The notes: generated from the letters alone by a model not told the origin. Positions 34,245 through 43,504 are shown, numbered from the stretch's first letter. The stretch: DNA of 64,000 nt from Bin87 sp965262485 (GCA_965262485.1 OZ253540.1:1984001-2048000); one strand, 5' to 3'. Made by a program: numbers and translations.

Positions 34245-35453
34245 ATGAGCCGTTCCAAAAAGGTGAATTGGGCGATTGCCGGGTTGGTCGTCCTGGCCGC
34301 CATCCTCATCTGGATATTCCCTCCGACACTGGGATTCCCGCTTCAGTTGGTCACGGTGGGTCCCGCCCTCATCGACTGCGACGCGGGTTATCCCACATCC
34401 TGTCTCGTCGTCGATGGCGGTGTTTTCTATGATGCATTCGGGGGTTTCGATCACGAGCTTGGTTACGATTACCGGATACTGGCGCTGAGATTCAATCAAT
34501 TCCCCCTGATGGCGGAACCTCCGCAGGACACGGGGCGCGACGGGTACCGCCTGCTGTTTGTGCTGTCCAAAACTGCCGCGTCCGGAATGGTCAGGGAGGC
34601 GATGGTGGCCCCGGTCCGAGTCAACTGTCCCAAATCGAACGTGTTGTGTTTTCTGATCGACGGACAACCGAGCCGGGGCCAGATTACCGGCTTCGAGTAC
34701 GAACCTGGCTTCGACTACAGAATCAGGTACGAGAGCTTTGGCGATGGTTCGCGTTTGCTGCGTGACGTCATATCGAAAGAGCCGGCCGACGGGACGGTGG
34801 AAGTGATCACACTCGATTCGGGGGGCGTCCACTGCTACGAAAACGTCGCCATGGCCGTATTTTGCCTTGTGGTGAACGGCAAACCGTTCTATGGCCGGAT
34901 CGGGGGTTTGTCCAAAGGGCCCTGGTCTGAGTACGTGCTGCGAGTGGAACGCTACGACCTGATGCCTGAAGTTGAGGTCCCGCCGCTTGAAACTTCCAAA
35001 TTTGGCTACGGGCTGCTGGAAATCCTGTCTGAGACTGAAATTCTTTCGCCGGACACGCAGAGTCTAAGTAGGTACTCTCCCAACAGCCGTGTGGTGGTGG
35101 ACCACACGGACCAGAATCATCTCGAGGCCAGCGTCCACGATGTACCGAAGTTCCACGACGGGAGCGCGGCGTTCACGTTCGAGTTGCGCTTCAGCGACGC
35201 GCTTGCGGGCGGGATCAGCTACGAAACCCTCGGTGACCATGCCTTCACCGTTACTGGGGGGCAGGTCACCGAGGTAAGGCGGCTGGAGCCGGGCCAGAAC
35301 TTCAGGTGGGAGACCACCGTACTGCCGTCTGGAGATGGTGCCGTGACCGTGGTGCTGCCCGTTACTTGGGACTGCGGTAGCGACGGCGCCATCTGCGCTG
35401 AGGATGGCAGGCAGCTATGGACCCGCATTGAGGTCGTGGTGCCTGGTCCTTAA
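34245..35453 (+). CDS. Membrane-anchored or secreted protein with three DUF4377-type repeats
   Basis: This 402-residue protein begins MSRSKKVNWAIAGLVVLAAI, a signal anchor. It then has three copies of a repeat with C..CLVVDG, GFDHELGYDYRILALR and DGYRLLFVLSKT (about residues 40-110, 115-195 and 200-275), which match the DUF4377 pattern CL.V-G-Y-Y.L.V. Two Cys at the start of each repeat probably form a disulfide. The last 100 residues (FTFELRFSDALAGGISYETL, DHAFTVTGGQVTEV, DGAICAEDGRQLW) form another domain also found in the large protein at 59-64 kb. It is extracytoplasmic; its ligand is unknown. Confidence 0.75.
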   Translation: MSRSKKVNWAIAGLVVLAAILIWIFPPTLGFPLQLVTVGPALIDCDAGYPTSCLVVDGGVFYDAFGGFDHELGYDYRILALRFNQFPLMAEPPQDTGRDGYRLLFVLSKTAASGMVREAMVAPVRVNCPKSNVLCFLIDGQPSRGQITGFEYEPGFDYRIRYESFGDGSRLLRDVISKEPADGTVEVITLDSGGVHCYENVAMAVFCLVVNGKPFYGRIGGLSKGPWSEYVLRVERYDLMPEVEVPPLETSKFGYGLLEILSETEILSPDTQSLSRYSPNSRVVVDHTDQNHLEASVHDVPKFHDGSAAFTFELRFSDALAGGISYETLGDHAFTVTGGQVTEVRRLEPGQNFRWETTVLPSGDGAVTVVLPVTWDCGSDGAICAEDGRQLWTRIEVVVPGP

Positions 35454-35837
35454 GGCGTGTCTACATTCAGGTTCAGCAAATCTGCACCTGCTGATCTCTG
35501 TTTGAGACACACAGTCAGCGTTGCCAGGGCAGAAGCGCTGGCGTTGCGGGATTGGGCCAGGATCCCATCAGCGCCCACGATGCCGACGGCTGTGTCATAT
35601 CCGTGCTGGCTGAGAGACTCACGCAGAAATTCGTGGAGCAGTGCCGTTGCTTCAGTGTTGAGGTCGCCGATGCGGACAACGTTGCGGTCGAAGCGAAGGA
35701 TTCCGGCTGGCAGGTTGGACCAGTTGGGGCGCAAATCTGAGTCGAATGGATAGACCGCGGCGGCGCGTTGTTCGGTGGTCAGCGAATCCAAAAACGCTGC
35801 AGCCGCCCTTGACAGGTCCTCGCGGCCGTGGGCTTTC
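35450..35837 (-). pseudogene. DUF3500 protein fragment
   Basis: The frame LSRAAAAFLDSLTTEQRAAA, WSNLPAGILRFDRNVVRIGD and ATALLHEFLRESLSQHGYDT matches the N-terminal third of DUF3500 proteins (about 300 residues). A TAG lies just upstream with no start codon between, and the reading ends after about 125 codons. The fragment is cut at both ends. Its stop overlaps the stop of the DUF4377 gene on the other strand. Confidence 0.6.
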
Positions 35838-35887
35838 TACATTGTCAGTCAGTAGAATTTCGAGTAGCGAAATCTGCTCACGACTAC

Positions 35888-36294
35888 AGAAAATTGCGAA
35901 ACTAAGTCCGCGTTTTTGTGAACAGCAACAGGGGACGTTGGAGAGCTCTGGTACGTGGCTTGGTTCCTTTCGGGTATGGCGGTTCACCGAGCCGGCCTTT
36001 GGGTCGGATTTCCTGCCATCGCGGCACCGCATGTTCGCTGCTGTTGGGTGCGTCGCTGGTGAGTCGTGAAAACGGGTTCTCAGGCCGGTTTCGAGCCTCC
36101 GATGACTTGTGAGTCGTCCAAGTGCTGAAATCGCCATCACAGCTCGTATTTGTGTCCTCTATGGCGATTTCTCAGGAAGATCGGATAGCCGTTTTTCGGT
36201 GTTTTGAGTCGCCGGTCCTTTTCCACGATGAGATGTAGATTCGGCTGCTGACTCATGCTTTGATTTTATCATCGGGTGAGTTTCGCAATTTTCT
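35888..36294. mobile_element. Dispersed repeat with 16-bp terminal inverted repeats, copy 1 (about 407 bp)
   Basis: AGAAAATTGCGAAACT (35888-35903) and its exact reverse complement (36279-36294) bound the element. About 350 bp of it recur at 38114-38461 and about 175 bp recur, more diverged, at 50795-50968. There is no obvious gene inside. A conserved hairpin lies at 36127-36171. It looks like a non-autonomous transposable element; its transposase is not evident. Confidence 0.7.
36127..36171. repeat. Conserved hairpin inside the dispersed repeat
   Basis: GAAATCGCCAT and ATGGCGATTTC form a perfect 11-bp stem; inside it CACA and TGTG can pair again around GCTCGTATT. Copy 2 (38384 onwards) keeps the stem with C-to-T changes giving G-T pairs, and copy 3 keeps its inner part. 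Confidence 0.5.
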
Positions 36295-36303
36295 CCTGTT
36301 GAC

Positions 36304-36719
36304 TTGCATGAACACGATACCGACACGTTACGTCTGCGGTATGACGTGCGTTCATCACCGGAGAGAAGGATACGGCCGCAGTTCAACCCGAACGTAAGCG
36401 CGCCACGCCGCACGTTCACCATGGACGACGAGACGTATGACCGCTTGGCACACGGTCGCCACTGTGGCGGTCAGCCCGTGCGAGTTCTTGGACAGGAGCG
36501 TCTTCCTGGACGGCGACGTGTATGAGCGGCTTACGAACATGGCCCAGCAGGCGAGGGCGAATGAAGCACAGTTCCTGGAGCACCTGATTCTGAGGGCCGA
36601 GGCGATCTGGAACTTCCAGCCGCCTCTGCCCCCCTTCGCGTCCTTGGTGGAAGCTGTGGGGCAAGGATCTTGCGCCCGAGTTGCCCGCCATCGTGGCCGA
36701 CCTGCGCAATGCTGCTTGA
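36304..36719 (+). pseudogene. Degraded small protein, possibly ribbon-helix-helix-like
   Basis: The frame VSAPRRTFTMDDETYDRLAH starts in one frame, changes near 36450 to AVSPCEFLDRSVFLDGDVYE and MAQQARANEAQFLEHLILRA, and changes again near 36655 to DLAPELPAIVADLRNAA with a stop at 36717-36719. Two short segments (TFTMDDETYDRLA and VFLDGDVYERLTN) resemble each other and resemble the strand-helix start of CopG/Arc-type proteins. This could be a dead antitoxin-like gene; confidence is low. Confidence 0.4.
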
Positions 36720-36732
36720 CGCTACTTCGCCG

Positions 36733-36915
36733 TTACTCGCTTGAAACCAGCGGCTCTACCTTGTCGACGAACCGCGCCACGTCGTCCAGGGCTTCCGCGA
36801 CGCTCTGACCATTCTGCCAATCCTCGTACCACTTGCATATTGACTGGGTGGGGCTAGGCAGCGATCTGAAGAGAGCAGGACGGCAGGCGTGCCTAGCGCG
36901 AAAAAAGTGACGCAT
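36733..36915 (-). CDS. Possible small protein, 60 residues
   Basis: The frame ends SICKWYEDWQNGQSVAEALD and DVARFVDKVEPLVSSE, a plausible acidic helical end. No clear ribosome site or family match. It may be the 3' part of a gene whose beginning is lost. Confidence 0.3.
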   Translation of the reverse strand: MRHFFRARHACRPALFRSLPSPTQSICKWYEDWQNGQSVAEALDDVARFVDKVEPLVSSE

Positions 36916-37352
36916 CCGCTAGAAGTCTGGCCGGAAAGCCATTGCCCGGGTTTCGTACTACTCTAGGCAGACGTATTACAGTCGAATACGGCATAAAAGT
37001 GTATGCAATACGTTTCAATAATCCACTATTGCATCGATATTCGATGTTAATAAAACGACGGCCTTGGGAAAATAGGGGTTTCCGGCCCGGTTTCTAGAGC
37101 TGTGATTGCCGGCTTTGGTTATAATTTGCACTGCCGAGGCGGAGTGGCCGCGTCAGCGCTATCGGGTGCCGGTACGTGGGTTCAAATCCCATCCTCCCAC
37201 CTTACGTGGGAGTAGCCAGTCAGGAGTAGGCAGCACCACGTTGAGCTCGTCGGCAGGAGCGATACTCGCCCTCGGCAACATCCAAGTACCGACGGAGGGT
37301 CTACGCAATGACCAGCACGAGCTTGGCCACCAGCGGCCGCGGGGGGAGGCCT

Positions 37353-37535
37353 CTGACAGGGGTAGGTATTTTCGCGCCATGTTGATGACCCTCATTTCGG
37401 TCGATGACTCAGAATATGGTTTACAAACCTGAAAACTCGGCTCTCGCCCCCTCTCAAGGCCTGGAGGGGTCTGTGATCAACTCTGGTGGATCCGAAGTTT
37501 TATACCTGATTTCGGCCTATACCTACCCCTGTCAG
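37353..37535. repeat. Long-range 17-bp inverted repeat
   Basis: CTGACAGGGGTAGGTAT (37353-37369) and its exact reverse complement (37519-37535) enclose 149 bp that contain the start of the hypothetical gene at 37404. In the mRNA the second arm lies in the coding region, so the fold could cover the start. Confidence 0.5.
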
Positions 37536-37988
37536 GGGGGGAGGCCTCCCCTGATGGCGGGGCACACCTACGACGTGGACGCTGCACAGCACTTGCTGGC
37601 CGACCATGCTGACAGGGTGATCGTAGCCTTCGACCACGATGCCACGGACCCTCGCGTGTTCATATACACGCAAACGCCGGACGGCGTCCTGTCGCCGGGT
37701 GATTACTACCTCTGGCCCCTGTTGCATGAGTCGTCTGAACGCATCAAGCGGGAGATTGGTGAACTTGCCAGTTCGGAGGGTCGGTCGGTCGGCTATTATG
37801 ACCACCGTCGCCTGCACAAGTGGTGCCGGCGATTGCCGTTGCTCACAACCCTGATCCGGATCAGGAAGGCGACGGTACAGGCTCTGTGCGAATGGGAATT
37901 GACCAACAGCAGGCCGGATGCCCTGACGGTCATCAATACCGACCGCGACCTGACCGGTTTGACTGCTAAACAGACGGCAGAACTGTAA
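37404..37988 (+). CDS. Hypothetical protein, up to 194 residues
   Basis: I do not recognise this protein. It contains AGHTYDVDAAQHLLADHADR, VIVAFDHDATDPRVFIYTQT, GDYYLWPLLHESSERIKREI, and a basic stretch HRRLHKWCRRLPLLTTLIRI. Starts at 37404, 37416 or 37551 (MAGHTYDV) are possible; the last removes the part overlapping the inverted repeat. No membrane or signal segment is seen. It lies alone among repeats. Confidence 0.45.
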   Translation: MTQNMVYKPENSALAPSQGLEGSVINSGGSEVLYLISAYTYPCQGGRPPLMAGHTYDVDAAQHLLADHADRVIVAFDHDATDPRVFIYTQTPDGVLSPGDYYLWPLLHESSERIKREIGELASSEGRSVGYYDHRRLHKWCRRLPLLTTLIRIRKATVQALCEWELTNSRPDALTVINTDRDLTGLTAKQTAEL

Positions 37989-38113
37989 AGTTCTTTCTCG
38001 GGACTCCCAGGTAGGCGATTTCGGAGGGTTAAAGATGCGCGATAACGTATTATCGCGCGGCGAAAAATAGTTTTGTTCGGCGGCTCAGCGGCCCAGTTGA
38101 TTGTCGGCTATTC

Positions 38114-38461
38114 AGAAAATTGCGAAACTAAATTCGTGTTTTTGCGAACAGCAACAAGAGCGGCTGAAGAGCCTTGGTGCGTCTTTGTTCCTTGCGGGTA
38201 CGGCGGTTCACCGGGCTGGCCCTTGGGTCGGATTTCCTGCTACCGCGGCACCGTCTGTGCGCTGGGCCTGTCACGTCTATGTCGGCCGTCTCGACTGGGT
38301 TGATTCTCTGTCGGTGGTGAATCGCGAAAACGCTTTCTCAGGCCGGTTTCGAGCCTCCGATGACTTGTGAGTCGTCCAAGTGCTGAAATCGCTGTCACAG
38401 CTCGTATTTGTGTCCTCTATGGCGATTTTTCAGGAAGATCGGATAGCCGTTTTCCGGTGTT
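38114..38461. mobile_element. Dispersed repeat with inverted ends, copy 2 (right end lost)
   Basis: It starts AGAAAATTGCGAAACT like copy 1 and follows it closely (about 80 percent by eye) through the hairpin and ATCGGATAGCCGTTTT. It stops where the IS21 end TGTCAAGGGCGGC begins at 38462, so the IS21 insertion appears to have removed the right end. Confidence 0.65.
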
Positions 38462-38525
38462 TGTCAAGGGCGGCGGCAAAACGTACCACTGGGGTGTCGA
38501 AGTCCAGGGAAAATGTCCAGTCAAG

Positions 38526-40103
38526 TGTTCAGCAGAAATGTCACTCGGTTAGGCCTGGATGGTATCAGATGACGACCTTGAGGAAACCACGCGGCATTGT
38601 CGCGTTGGAGGACCCTCGGCATCCAGGTATTTGTTGATGATGCTCCTGTGGATTCCCAATTCACGCTCAATCGCTCGCAGCGACATCCCCTTGCGCATGG
38701 CTTTCTGAATGGCCTTCCACCTCTCCTTCTGGAGGAAAGTTGGCTTGCGCGCAGAGATGGCTGCCGGCCGGCTGGCTGTGGCCACGTCGTCAATGACCAT
38801 ACTTGGATCATTCTCGTCCTTTGCCCGTGAGTGCGGTGGTTCGAGAGTCGCTATCAAGTGTTCGCCCAAGCCGTGGGCACCGGATGCCGGTACAGCAACA
38901 CTTACGGAACGCCCATGGCCGTTTCGGAAAAATACCGGACTGGGTGGCGCCTCCTGGACAGCAATAATGTGCCCTCCGTGCCGCACCGTGAGCCGGCCGT
39001 CCAGTCCTTTGAGGACCTCCACCGCCGCCCCGGCATAGCTGGGGCGTTCCGGTCCTGGCAACAACTGCAGGGTATGCAGTTGGAATCTCACCGTGTTGTC
39101 CCTGGCCACCTTTCTGCGGTGTTTGAAGCACAGAATCTGGTCCAGGCACAGCTCCGGGTCCAGAGGCCGGAATGCAGGCTCAGGGTATTGCGGCGGAACC
39201 TGGAAGCGCCGGTTGAATCGCGGCAGGAACTGCTCCAACACGCTGTTGGCTGCCCCGATGCTGCTGGCACCAGCCAGCCGGAGTTCCGTGATCAGCCGGT
39301 CCTGGAAGGTTCCCGCCGTTCGCTCCACCCGACCTTTCGCCTGGGGCGACATGGCGAAAATAATCAGAACCCCCAGTTCCTCCATGGCCCGGCTGAACTG
39401 GGTCGGCATCCCAGGGAGGCCGGAATCGGGCGTGTGCCTGAAGACCGCGTGCCGGTCGGTGTAGAGGGCGACGGGTATGCCGCGGCGCCGGAGCAGGCCC
39501 TGCATCAGCAGGAAGTAGCTGTGGGCGTCTTCCCGCTCGCAGAAGAGGGCGTCAACCACCGTACCGGTAGCATCATCCACCGCGATCAGCAGCGCGAAAG
39601 GCGGCGCCGTGTCCCAACCATGGGTGATGACTGCCGTCCAGCTGGATCAGCATGCCTTGCCGGGCATGCGCTGGCGGCGTACACGGTGCTGGGGCGGACG
39701 CCTTCGCAGCGGACTGCTCAGCCCGGCGTTGACCAGGATGCGCCGCAGGGTGGTTCGGCCGATGTCGATGCCGTCTCGCTCGCTCAGCAACTCGCTGAGA
39801 TGGGTGTGGTTGGCCCCGGCGTACCTGGTACGAGCCAAACGCACTACGCCGGCCACCACGGCATCAGGCGTTGCGTTGGCTGGCCTGCGGCCCCGGTGAC
39901 CATGAGCGACGGCAGCTGCGCCTTTCTCCTGATAGGCCGCCAGGATACGCCTGGTGTGGCGAGTGGTGACACCCATCAGCGTGGCTGCCTGATCCAATGT
40001 CACGTGCTCAGTGAGCAAACTGTTCAGAACCTGAAGTCTTGCTTGTTCTTTTTGAGTCAAAGTCACATTCTCCATGGTGTGAATATGACATTTATGCTGG
40101 CCA
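38526..40103 (-). mobile_element. ISNCY-family element
   Basis: The ends TGTTCAGCAGAAATGTCA (38526) and, inverted, TGGCCAGCATAAATGTCA (ending 40103) share 15 of 18 bases. No target duplication was found, so exact borders are approximate. It holds one broken transposase gene. Confidence 0.6.
38549..40075 (-). pseudogene. ISNCY transposase, locally frameshifted
   Basis: The start MENVTLTQKEQARLQVLNSL at 40075 is followed by the HTH region LDQAATLMGVTTRHTRRILA and HLSELLSERDGIDIGRTTLR. Near 39650 a one-base loss causes a premature stop (RMPGKAC). The correct local frame reads MLIQLDGSHHPWLG (first catalytic Asp) and a second indel near 39610 restores the original frame: PPFALLIAVDDATGTVVDAL, YTDRHAVFRHTP (Asp), AKGRVERTAGTFQDRLITEL (Glu) and IERELGIHRSIINKYLDAEG. 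The whole gene is otherwise complete. Confidence 0.8.
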
Positions 40104-40248
40104 GTTAGCGACGACGCTTTCGCTGGACATCGACAACTGGGGCGGAGCAAAACTGTACCACCGGGGTGATGCCTGAGGGTCACGGCCTGGCCGGTTGGGC
40201 GGGGGGTCTCGCCTGGACAGCGGGGTGGAGGCCGGCGTTGGCAGGACG

Positions 40249-41013
40249 CTAATCGGCGGCTGGCCGGTCCGACGCTGGCGCTAGCGCGGCGGGGTTCTGC
40301 CGGCTGCCCTTGAGGCGGTAGCTGTCGCCGTTCATCTCCAGGATGTGCACGTGGTGGGTGAGCCGTTCCGAGCCGAAGACCTCGGTCCACTCGTCGAAGG
40401 GAAGGTTGTTGGTGACTAGGATGGAGCCTCGTTCGTAGCGTTGGCTGAAGACCTCAAAGAGCAGTTCCGCGCCGGTAGTGGACAGCGGCACGAAGCCCAG
40501 TTCGTCGATGATGAGGAGCCGGAGGCGGGCCAGTTGACGCTGCAGGTTGAGCAGCCGGCGGTCGTCCCTGGCCTCCATGAGTTCGTGGACCAGTGCGGCG
40601 GCGGTGGTGAAACCCACCGACCATTCCCCGCTGGCAGGCGGCCAGGCCCAGTCCCAGGGCGATGTGGGTCTTGCCGGTGCCGCTGTTGCCGATGGCGATG
40701 ACGTTTTCACGACGCTCGATGTATTCACACCGGGCCAGTTGCATGACCAGGGCCTTGTTCACCGAGGGGATGGCCAGGAAGTCGAAGGTGTCCAGGCTCT
40801 TCGTGGCGGGGAAGTGTGCCGCGCGGATGCGCGCTGCACCATGCGCTGGTGGCGGTCGATGAGTTCCAGTTCGGCGAGACGCAGCAGGTAGTCCGGGTGA
40901 TCGGCGCCTTCGGCGGCGCGCTGGGTGGCCAGCTTGCGGTACTCCCTGCGGAAGGTGGGCAGCTTCAGCTCCTTGAGGTGGTGTTTCAGGAGCAGCGTTG
41001 ACCGGGTGCTCAT
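40249..41013 (-). pseudogene. istB: IS21 helper ATPase IstB, two frameshifts
   Basis: MSTRSTLLLKHHLKELKLPT at 41013 begins the gene. After HQRMVQRA the frame changes near 40830. VMQLARCEYIERRENVIAIG and the Walker A GNSGTGKTHIALG follow, the frame changes again near 40640, and LLIIDELGFVPLSTTGAELL (Walker B), FSQRYERGSILVTNNLPFDE and HILEMNGDSYRLKGSR end the gene. The A of its ATG lies within the stop of istA, as is usual in IS21. Confidence 0.8.
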
Positions 41014-41085
41014 GCCGCCCGCCCTGACAACACGCTCATGTAGTCCGTGGCGCCAGTGGTCTGCACGCTGACCCGGGGCAGTTCT
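41010..41085 (-). pseudogene. istA: 3' end of IS21 istA
   Basis: The last codons VSVQTTGATDYMSVLSGRAA end in a TGA that overlaps the istB ATG. The remaining 5' part of istA is absent, replaced by unrelated sequence beyond about 41090. Confidence 0.5.
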
Positions 41086-41244
41086 CCGCCGCACCCCCCG
41101 CAATGGCAAGACCATTCTATTCGGCTGGTGGCCTCCGGCGTAAAGGGCAAGTGTCGCCAAAATGCCGGCGCCGGCGGCGGGTCGGACCAGGTGCCGCAGC
41201 GGGTTACAATGGCGACAGCCATTCTCCACCAGAAGCGTCCAACC

Positions 41245-41469
41245 ATGACCACCCTTTCCGAAGCCGTGGAGATTTACTGCGTCAAGTGCAAGGCCAGGAC
41301 CGCCTCCAAAGATATCGAGGCCGTCACCATGAAGAACGGCCGGCCCGCTACCCGCGCCATCTGCGTGGAGTGCTGCACCAGGAAGTTCCGCATCGGCGTT
41401 CTCCCCCTGACTATATCGGCGTTCAACTTTATGGCGCCGGCCAGCGCCGCAAGCCGCCATTCGCCATGA
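41245..41469 (+). CDS. DUF5679-type small zinc-ribbon protein
   Basis: From ATG 41245 the product reads EIYCVKCKARTASKDIEAVT, MKNGRPATRAICVECCTRKF, RIG, which matches the DUF5679 pattern YCVKCK...NGRPA..G.CP.C..K.FRIG with two CxxC pairs (here C-VK-C and C-VE-C). The usual end is just after FRIG; here about 20 extra residues follow before the stop, so a late frameshift is possible. Its stop overlaps the start of the HNH lipoprotein relic. Confidence 0.65.
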   Translation: MTTLSEAVEIYCVKCKARTASKDIEAVTMKNGRPATRAICVECCTRKFRIGVLPLTISAFNFMAPASAASRHSP

Positions 41470-42334
41470 TGAAAGCCATTCCGGCCTTGCTAGCCTGCTT
41501 GGCCCTGATCCTGCTCGCGTGCTCACCGAAGGTTCCTACCATGGAATCGCCGCCAACAGCACGCGGGTCGCCGAGGAACCTACCAGCTCTCCGCATCCTA
41601 TCGCTCCTCCTACTGTGGGGTCGACTTCATCCTCTCCGGTAGCGTCCTCAGTAACTGCCGCGCTCCCGGAGCCAACGAAGACGCCAGTTTCCGATATCCC
41701 ATCGCCCACACCGGCGTCGCCGCCCACATCGACCCCTTCGGCGCATCCTCAACCTGCTGAAACCACCGCCCACACGATCTCACCGTCACCCCAGGCTGAT
41801 GCGGTTGCCACGGTCATCCTGGTTCTGGCGACGGCCGAGGTGTCAGGCGAGTTGCCGGTCTATAGCCGAGACGAAAGGCGTCACTGGATCGACGAGGATG
41901 GCGATTGCCAGGACACTTGGAACGAGGTTCTGCTGGCCGAAACCCGGGCCGATGTCTCTTACCGCTCAGACCGGCGCTGCCGGGTGGCCTCCGGCCAGTG
42001 GTTCGCACCGTACACCGGCACGGTCGTCACCATTCCCGGTGAGCTCGATATCGACCACATGGTGTCCTTGGCCAACGCGCACCGCAGCGGCGCCTGGCAA
42101 TGGTCACCGGAACGAAAGCGGCTTTACGCCATTTACTGGATGATCCCAATCTCCTCATCGCGGGACGGCCCAGGCCAACCGTTCCAAGGGACCAAGGGTC
42201 CTGACAAATGGAAACCGCCCGATTCCTCATCCTGGTGCCAGTACGCCGTTGACTGGGTCACCATCAAGTACAAGTGGGACCTCACGGCCACTCCGGACGA
42301 ATTCGCGGCGCTCGACGAGATGCTCAGCACCTGA
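41466..42334 (+). pseudogene. Secreted HNH-endonuclease-family lipoprotein with frameshifts
   Basis: The start MMKAIPALLACLALILLACS at 41466 is a lipoprotein signal with lipobox LLAC. A frameshift near 41530 leads to a Pro/Ser/Thr-rich linker (PEPTKTPVSDIPSPTPASPP) and the domain VYSRDERRHWIDEDGDCQDT, RRCRVASGQWFAPYTG, LDIDHMVSLANAHRSGAWQW, KPPDSSSWCQYAVDWVTIKY. Between about 42133 and 42185 the region that should read LDDPNLLIA lies in another frame, with compensating indels, so the second part of the HNH motif is lost. It is probably inactive. Confidence 0.75.
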
Positions 42335-42669
42335 GATATCCCTCACCAGCTGGGTGTTGTCGTCACCCCCGAGAAGCCGAACCTGCCCGCCTTCGGAGGT
42401 AACACGCTGCCTACTCCGACCGACGATCATCCTGGTGGACGGTACGGTTCGTGTGATGAGGCGGAAGCCGCGGGCGAAACCCGTGTCCGCGGAAGCCAGG
42501 GTTCGGGTCGCGGCTTCCCCAAGGCGGTGGTGCAAGCGCGAGGGACGGCGATGGGGACGGTATGGTGTGTGAGCACCGAGCCGGTCCATGCACCGTGGTG
42601 ATCCGCCCCGGTTATCCGTGGCAACCCACCGATGAGATTTTGACAAACCGCGCCGCCCGCCGGATGAGG
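42335..42669. other. 335-bp gap with no supportable gene
   Basis: Several frames are open on both strands because the DNA is GC-rich, but none has a ribosome site, a family match or a believable composition. I see no hairpin or repeat of note. Confidence 0.5.
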
Positions 42670-43440
42670 CTATTCGATCAGTACCTTCACCAGGCGCCGA
42701 AGCGCTCGTATCCGGCTGGCCGCGTCTGGCATTGGCAATTCGAGCTCGTGGATGTTGTTATCCCTGAGGGATCGCAGATAGCTGGACACCGAAAATATCC
42801 AGAGTTCCTGGAACGGCTCGTCGGTACTCCAACTTTCAGGCGCGGTGAAAGGGAACACGTAACCCGGGTTGGCGATGCGGAACAGGTGCTCGCCTTCGCC
42901 ATGGGGTTTCATGCCTAGCCATGCCGCAGGCTCAACCGGTCTCCAGAAGATGAGCAACGGCAGCAGGCGTCTGCCTTTTGTGTCGTCGGGCGGATTCATT
43001 CGTACCAAGACCTTCGCGGTGGCCTGGTGTCTTAGCGTCCAGAGCCGGGAATCCCATTCGTTTTGCCAGTGTTCCTCTTTGAAAGCGGTAATCTCCTCGG
43101 GGGATGCGTCCAGTTTCAGAGGCTTTCCCTTGAAAGCGTGCGCGGACGAGTTTTTGATCTCGGTCTGAAAGAGAACGTTCGGTTTGTAGTGGAGGTCCGC
43201 TTCAATCCAGCGGTCCAGACGCGGGCCCTTTACCTTGCCCGTGGTGACCGGTTCGGGACGTATTCTGACAGTCCTTGCCCTGTTGCATTCAAGGCAATGC
43301 TTTAGAGCAGCCGCCGCCAGATCTTCCCCCAGCACGGCGACTATGGCCGTTGCGTGCTTATCCGACCAGCAGGGTTTTTCGTCGAAGAACAGGAGCATTT
43401 CGTTGACGTCCACGAGCAATTTCGATCCTTCCTGTTGCAT
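42670..43440 (-). CDS. Hypothetical protein with PD-(D/E)XK-like motif
   Basis: This 256-residue protein starts MQQEGSKLLVDVNEMLLFFD at 43440 (AAGGA upstream, somewhat distant). It has GPRLDRWIEAD (D76) followed 17 residues later by LFQTEIKNSSAHAFKG (E94, K96), the D...ExK pattern of PD-(D/E)XK nucleases, with a long helix before it (ATAIVAVLGEDLAAAALKHC). Later parts (LWTLRHQATAKVLVRMNPPD, LLPLLIFWRPV) are not recognised. It may be a nuclease of the restriction or defence type. It is 64 bp downstream of the broken phosphatase/ADP-ribosylglycohydrolase gene on the same strand, which suggests a former operon. Confidence 0.6.
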   Translation of the reverse strand: MQQEGSKLLVDVNEMLLFFDEKPCWSDKHATAIVAVLGEDLAAAALKHCLECNRARTVRIRPEPVTTGKVKGPRLDRWIEADLHYKPNVLFQTEIKNSSAHAFKGKPLKLDASPEEITAFKEEHWQNEWDSRLWTLRHQATAKVLVRMNPPDDTKGRRLLPLLIFWRPVEPAAWLGMKPHGEGEHLFRIANPGYVFPFTAPESWSTDEPFQELWIFSVSSYLRSLRDNNIHELELPMPDAASRIRALRRLVKVLIE

Positions 43441-43504
43441 GGGAATCTCGTTCCTTTTAGTCCTTCTGTCGCGGTGCGCCCCGTTGCCGGCTCTTCGAAT
43501 ACGA

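Larger units (their letters stand above)
38462..41090 (-). mobile_element. IS21 relic containing a nested ISNCY element
   Basis: The left end TGTCAAGGGCGGCGG matches the IS21 end at 23070. The istB gene lies at 40249-41013, and only the last 80 bp of istA remain before 41090. The ISNCY element (38526-40103) sits between the istB stop and the IS21 end. The right end of IS21 is missing. Confidence 0.65.

Noticed and set aside
32922..34900. Genomic island integrated at tRNA-Arg
   Set aside because: No integrase gene and no partial repeat of the tRNA 3' end was found on either side.
35800..35830. IS21-end-like word TGTCAAGGGCGGC inside the DUF3500 fragment
   Set aside because: It translates sensibly as part of DLSRAAAAFL in that fragment, and no other IS21 sequence adjoins it.
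37130..37212. tRNA-like sequence with T-arm GTGGG-TTCAAAT-CCCAT and a CTCCCAC/GTGGGAG hairpin
   Set aside because: No 5' acceptor strand pairs with the 3' part, and no anticodon arm can be folded. It may be a tRNA scrap, but it is not supportable as a tRNA gene.
42227..42646. Long open frame on the minus strand between the HNH relic and the PD-(D/E)XK-like gene
   Set aside because: Composition is unlike a protein (rich in H, R, P), overlaps the HNH gene, and has no ribosome site.
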